From contig JARJHS010000005.1 in assembly GCA_029269725.1 (NCBI GenBank), positions 228,513-292,512 of the forward strand: a DNA stretch of 64,000 nucleotides. Direction: 5' to 3'. A program made the position numbers and the translations under genes. Within the stretch, counting starts at the first letter, position 1, and the number at the start of each line of letters is the position of its first letter. Source of the DNA: Pollutibacter soli. Lineage in GTDB: Bacteria > Bacteroidota > Bacteroidia > Chitinophagales > Chitinophagaceae. Positions 60,599-64,000 of this stretch are shown here, piece after piece. A model generated the notes under the pieces. The model was not told the DNA's origin. It searched no databases and worked only from the letters and a program-made list of their open reading frames with translations.

Positions 60599-61187
60599 AT
60601 AAGGTGAACTGTTTATTCCTGGGATGATCTCCGGATAGTGGTATTTTCAACAGGTATTTATAAGGTTGATTGATTTTGTTTCGCTTCATCAGTTTCATTT
60701 CTTCCGCGATAAACCTGCCGGTGAATGAAGTATTCCTGTACTTTAACCATGCATTTTCAAATTGTCTTTCAGGGATATTCCTTGCAATCGTAATCTGCGG
60801 ATCGGGGATAAAGAAAGGTTTATGATCATCATCAATCTTTAGAAATCTTTGCATTTCTGTTTTAAGCTGCCTCGTTAAAGCATCGATATGTTTCCTTGAA
60901 ACAATCTTTAAAAAAATGGTGTGCGAAGGCTGGGATCCGAAATCGCGTAATTCCAGTTTGCAGGAGGAAAGAATGCCGGAGAGTTTTTTAAACCTGCTGA
61001 GGAGTTGATTTTCGGAAGAGTGATAGTGGGAAAATCTCAAAATTGTCAATCTGGGTTTATCACTTGTCGTGGACAGAGGAAATTCTTCAGCAAAATCTCT
61101 TTTGATCAATTCTACCTCTTTCTGCAAAGATTCATGAGGCTCAATTACCAACTGATATTCATTCACTTCGAATTCCTGCTCCATCAT
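60582..61187 (-). CDS. 2'-5' RNA ligase-like (2H fold) protein, catalytic His absent
   Basis: A 201-aa protein resembling the 2H phosphoesterase/2'-5' RNA ligase fold. The two places where the family carries H-x-(S/T) read KPRLTILRF at about 45-53 and DPQITIARNI at about 129-138. So the catalytic histidines appear replaced by Arg47 and Gln131, with the Thr residues kept. Another His-containing stretch, PSHTIFLKI (His89), is not at a usual position. If this alignment is right the protein binds but does not cleave or ligate RNA. It begins 11 bp after a dense palindromic operator and overlaps the radical SAM gene by 17 bp, which ties their expression. The fold assignment is moderate, by motif only. 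Confidence 0.65.
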   Translation of the reverse strand: MMEQEFEVNEYQLVIEPHESLQKEVELIKRDFAEEFPLSTTSDKPRLTILRFSHYHSSENQLLSRFKKLSGILSSCKLELRDFGSQPSHTIFLKIVSRKHIDALTRQLKTEMQRFLKIDDDHKPFFIPDPQITIARNIPERQFENAWLKYRNTSFTGRFIAEEMKLMKRNKINQPYKYLLKIPLSGDHPRNKQFTLFDDEN

Positions 61188-61197
61188 AATATGGTTA

Positions 61198-61236
61198 ACT
61201 AATAAAATTAGTATAAAAATACTAAAAAAATTAGTA
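61198..61236. promoter_or_regulatory. Chain of ACTAA/TTAGT palindromic half-sites, putative operator
   Basis: Four alternating half-sites within 39 bp: ACTAAT (61198-61203), ATTAGT/TTAGTAT (61207-61214), ATACTAA (61219-61225) and TTAGTA (61231-61236). TTAGTAT-N4-ATACTAA is a perfect 7-bp inverted repeat. The block begins 11 bp upstream of the 2H-fold gene start, as a repressor operator would. Confidence 0.55.
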
Positions 61237-61337
61237 ATTCAAAAATAGTCTTATCATATTCTGCAGGAAGTATTGAGTTATTGAAAGAATTGTTTTTTAT
61301 TGCGAAGAAGCCTTAACTTGTCTATACAATTGAATTC

Positions 61338-62717
61338 ATGGGTATCAAAAAATCAAGACGGGGTTTTCTTCGACAGGCGGGGTTGATGTCCGGGATATTC
61401 GCTGCTGGTAAGGCTTTGGGTGAAAATGTCGGCATTTTTTCACAAAAGAACCCTGGGTTTTCTGCCGCAGATAAAATAAGCGTCGGTGTCATTGGGCTGG
61501 GATTAATGGGCTTCGGCGATCTCGAAACGGCTTTAAAAATCCAGGGGGTATTTGTAGGTGGTGTCTGTGATTTGTATGAAGGACATCTTGATCGTGCAAA
61601 AGAAATCTGGGGAAAAGATTTATACACTACCCGGGATTTCAGGGAACTTCTTGAGAGAAAAGAAATCGATGCCGTAATTGTCGCAACTCCGGATCACTGG
61701 CATGCGCCAATTTCAATTGCGGCCATGCGTGCAGGTAAGCACGTATACTGTGAAAAGCCGATGGTACAAAAAATTGAATCCGGACTGGAAGTGGTGCAGG
61801 TGCAAAAAGAAACAGGTAAAGTATTCACTGTCGGTTCTCAGGGTGTGAGTAGTGTTGCAACGATCGAAGCCGCAAAATTGATTGAATCCGGCGCGATAGG
61901 TGAGATCAATTGCATACAGGCTAGTCACGACAGCTATCACACGATGGGGGCCTGGAATTATTCGATACCAACCGACGCTTCTCCTCAAACAGTTGATTGG
62001 GATCGTTTCCTGGGTTCTGCACCGAAACGCGCTTATGATCCCGTTCGTTTTTTTCGATGGAGAAACTATAGTGACTATGGTACAGGAGTCGCCGGGGATA
62101 TTTTCATTCATAAAATATCTGCAATACACAGGGCCATCAATTCAATGGGTCCGGAATCGATTTATGCAACCGGCCAGCTTTCATTCTGGAAAGATGGGCG
62201 CGACGCAAGGGATGTTATGACCGCGATAATGCAATACCCTGCATTACATGGGCATCCTCCATTTCAGACAGAACTCAGGGTTAACCTGGCCAATGGAGGA
62301 GGTGGCAGCAGCGATCTGAAAATTGTCGGAACAGAAGGTTCTATTGAATTGCGAGGAAATACCATGTTGATGCGCAACCAGAAATTACCAAAGGCGCCAG
62401 GTTATGGAGGATGGGATGGATACAATGTATTTTCTTCAAGGCAGCAAAAAGCATTTCTGAAATGGTATAATGAAAAATATTCCACGGCCGACCAGGCAAA
62501 AATACCAGCGACAGAAAAACGGTTTGCGGCACCTGCGGGCTATGATGATCGCCTTGATCATTTCCGTTATTTTTTTGAATCGATCCGCGGCGGAAAACCA
62601 GTAGTGGAAGATGCGGTGTTCGGTCTTCGTGCCGCAGGTGCATGTCTTGCATGTAATCTCAGTGCTGATCAGGGTAAGGTGATCAGGTGGGATGCGGAGA
62701 AGATGATGGTAGTGTAA
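61338..62717 (+). CDS. Gfo/Idh/MocA-family oxidoreductase, Tat-exported
   Basis: A 459-aa oxidoreductase with a twin-arginine leader (MGIKKSRRGFLRQAGLMSG, RRGFL motif), so it is exported folded, probably with NAD(P) bound. The Rossmann part is SVGVIGLGLMGFGDLE, the family motif is EKPM (HVYCEKPMVQKIESG), and the C-terminal domain includes GTGVAGDIFIHKISAIHRAI. It is a paralogue of 51369-52511 but longer. The substrate is unknown; sugar or cyclitol derivatives are likely. The stop codon lies inside the first 386-bp tandem repeat unit, which begins at 62714. It stands apart from the minus-strand genes upstream. Confidence 0.88.
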   Translation: MGIKKSRRGFLRQAGLMSGIFAAGKALGENVGIFSQKNPGFSAADKISVGVIGLGLMGFGDLETALKIQGVFVGGVCDLYEGHLDRAKEIWGKDLYTTRDFRELLERKEIDAVIVATPDHWHAPISIAAMRAGKHVYCEKPMVQKIESGLEVVQVQKETGKVFTVGSQGVSSVATIEAAKLIESGAIGEINCIQASHDSYHTMGAWNYSIPTDASPQTVDWDRFLGSAPKRAYDPVRFFRWRNYSDYGTGVAGDIFIHKISAIHRAINSMGPESIYATGQLSFWKDGRDARDVMTAIMQYPALHGHPPFQTELRVNLANGGGGSSDLKIVGTEGSIELRGNTMLMRNQKLPKAPGYGGWDGYNVFSSRQQKAFLKWYNEKYSTADQAKIPATEKRFAAPAGYDDRLDHFRYFFESIRGGKPVVEDAVFGLRAAGACLACNLSADQGKVIRWDAEKMMVV

Positions 62718-62903
62718 GAATGTTTTCTGCTGAAATTTCGCCCGCAGATTACGCGGATGGGTTTAGATTAAAACGTGCCTCTTGTCTGCGTAAACCAGCG
62801 TCAATCTGCGGGTAATTGTCTTGTGATAAAGAAGATATTTTTCCTCAGTTTTTGCAGATTTAATCCATGTTCTAATTTGCTTAAATAAGTGTTCATCAAC
62901 GGG

Positions 62904-63099
62904 TCAATTCTCATCATTGAGTTTATTTACTTTTCTATGCAATGATTGTGAGATATTATCAGTATCGAAATTGATCAGCAGTCCAAGTCGCTTTCCCGAT
63001 AACTTTAAATAGGTAAGCATATGCAGGTGATGGATGTTCGCAAGTGATTCGACTGATTTTATTTCAACCAATACCAGGTTTTTCGAGATGCATCCGTTG
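62904..63099 (-). pseudogene. Truncated GxxExxY gene end, unit 1
   Basis: Minus-strand C-terminal part of a GxxExxY protein (LVLVEIKSVESLANVHHLQM up to the end VNKLNDEN). It lacks the GxxExxY motif and any proper start, being cut by the repeat boundary. Confidence 0.75.
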
Positions 63100-63289
63100 G
63101 TAAGAATGTTTTCTGCTGAGATTTCGAACGCAGATTACGCGGATGGGCGCAGATTAAAATCTGCCTCTTATCTGCGTAAATCAGCGTCAATCTGCGGGTA
63201 ATTGTCTTGTGATAAAGAAGATATTTTTCCTCAGTTTTTGCAGGTTTAATCCATGTTCTAATTTACTTAAATAAGTGTTCGTCAACGGG

Positions 63290-63485
63290 TCAATTCTGAT
63301 CATTGAATTTATTTACTTTTCTATGCATTGATTGTGAGATATTATCAGTATTGAAATTGATCAGCAGTCCAAGTCGCTTTCCCGATAACTTTAAATAGGT
63401 AAGCATTTGCAGGTGATGGACATTGGCAAGTGATTCGACTGATTTTATTTCAACCAATACCAGGTTTTTCGAGATGCATCCGTTG
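63290..63485 (-). pseudogene. Truncated GxxExxY gene end, unit 2
   Basis: Same gene end in the second unit (VLVEIKSVESLANVHHLQML, then LINFNTDNISQSMHRKV, ending NKFNDQN). The open frame happens to continue into the next unit to an ATG at 63517, giving a 75-codon frame, but the N-terminal half of the family is missing. Confidence 0.75.
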
Positions 63486-63675
63486 GTAAGAATGTTTTCT
63501 GCTGAGATTTCGCACACAGATTACGCGGATGGGCGCAGATTAAAATCTGCCTCTTATCAGCGTAAATCAGTGTCAATCTGCGGGTAATTGTCTTGTGATA
63601 AAGAAGATATTCTTCCTCAGTTTTTGCAGATTTAATCCATGTTCTAATTTGCTTAAATAAGTGTTCATCAACGGG

Positions 63676-63871
63676 TCAATTCTCATCATTGAGTTTATTT
63701 ACTTTTCTATGCATTGATTGTGAGATATTATCAGTATTGAAATTGATCAGGAGTCCAAGTCGCTTTCCCGATAACTTTAAATAGGTAAGCATTTGCAGGT
63801 GATGGACGTTCGCAAGTGATTCGACTGATTTTATTTCAACCAATACCAGGTTTTTCGAGATGCATCCGTTG
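63676..63871 (-). pseudogene. Truncated GxxExxY gene end, unit 3
   Basis: Third copy of the gene end, with the same C-terminus as unit 1 (VNKLNDEN). Because the array reads toward the window from the right, an intact parent gene may lie beyond 64000. Confidence 0.7.
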
Positions 63872-64000
63872 GTAAGAATGTTTTCTGCTGAGATTTCGCA
63901 CGCAGATTACGCGGATGGGCGCAGATTAAAATCTGCCTCTTATCAGCGTAAATCAGTGTCAATCTGCGGGTAATTGTCTTGTGATAAAGAAGATATTCTT

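Larger units (their letters stand above)
62714..64000. repeat. 386-bp tandem repeat array carrying GxxExxY gene ends
   Basis: The start GTAAGAATGTTTTCTGCTGA recurs at 62714, 63100, 63486 and 63872, exactly 386 bp apart; three full units and a 129-bp part are in the window and the array runs off the right edge. Each unit has a palindromic part (for example CGCAGATT at 63129 with AATCTGCG at 63189, and the inner GCAGATT-AA-AATCTGC at 63149-63164) and, on the minus strand, the last 65 codons of a GxxExxY gene. Copies differ by a few bases only. Confidence 0.93.

Noticed and set aside
63290..63517. 75-codon GxxExxY frame as a real gene
   Set aside because: It crosses a tandem-repeat boundary and lacks the N-terminal half including the GxxExxY motif; the other copies show that it is a truncated gene end.

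Overview
The window reads as a chromosome segment of a Bacteroidota bacterium, most likely family Chitinophagaceae. The evidence is: two SusC/SusD pairs, an ECF sigma/FecR switch feeding a SusC with an STN domain, a type IX secretion sorting domain, a cbb3 oxidase with fused CcoN-CcoO, GxxExxY-family genes, twin GH144-like enzymes, and several families of short palindromic intergenic repeats. No rRNA, tRNA, CRISPR array or intact transposase was recognised.

Layout. 1-9.6 kb: edge of an MFS transporter, a 1228-aa secreted Ig-like protein, and scattered hydrolases (dienelactone hydrolase-like, sialidase-like lipoprotein, CE15-like esterase), a flavin-binding protein, a Cys-rich lipoprotein and a serine-hydrolase pseudogene. 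9.6-22 kb: a stress and signalling block with two universal stress proteins, an OmpR-type two-component system, a LytS/LytTR system in line with a serine hydrolase, and a bifunctional glucosylglycerol-phosphate synthase/phosphatase. 22-31 kb: a complete cbb3 oxidase locus on the minus strand (ccoI, ccoS, ccoNO, ccoQ-like, ccoP, ccoG, ccoH, TauE-like). 31-35 kb: a RIC/YtfE di-iron repair protein, a soluble PAS histidine kinase, a receiver-cNMP-Crp fusion regulator and a HemG-like flavodoxin. 35-40 kb: cupin, hypothetical protein, GH29 fucosidase and S1 sulfatase. 40-51 kb: a polysaccharide utilisation locus (sigma, FecR, SusC, SusD, LamG lipoprotein, two GH144-like enzymes) that probably targets beta-1,2-glucan. 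51-64 kb: two Gfo/Idh/MocA oxidoreductases, a GxxExxY cassette, a class A beta-lactamase-like protein, an orphan SusCD pair, a radical SAM/2H-fold operon, and a 386-bp tandem array of GxxExxY gene ends.

How the parts may work together. The PAS kinase keeps, in an ungapped comparison made from memory, a His and an Arg at the spacing of the FixL haem pocket (H65, R85). Its partner joins a FixJ-like receiver to a FixK-like Crp effector in one protein. Next door, a TGA-N6-TCA palindrome (30994-31007) sits midway between the divergent ccoI and ric genes. Together these suggest a compressed FixL-FixJ-FixK oxygen circuit beside the oxidase it may control. Separately, an 11-bp-period direct repeat of CATTCTAA lies upstream of the OmpR-type regulator, of the first Usp operon and, in weaker form, of the second Usp gene, which suggests a small stress regulon.

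Repeats are unusually informative here. Intergenic repeat units have entered two reading frames without breaking them (the sulfatase leader region and the ccoI actuator-domain region). The GxxExxY gene at 52.9 kb is flanked by imperfect inverted repeats like a cassette, and truncated GxxExxY gene ends are tandemly amplified at the right edge. Motif matches come from reading the sequence; family names come from general knowledge of these motifs, and no database search was run.
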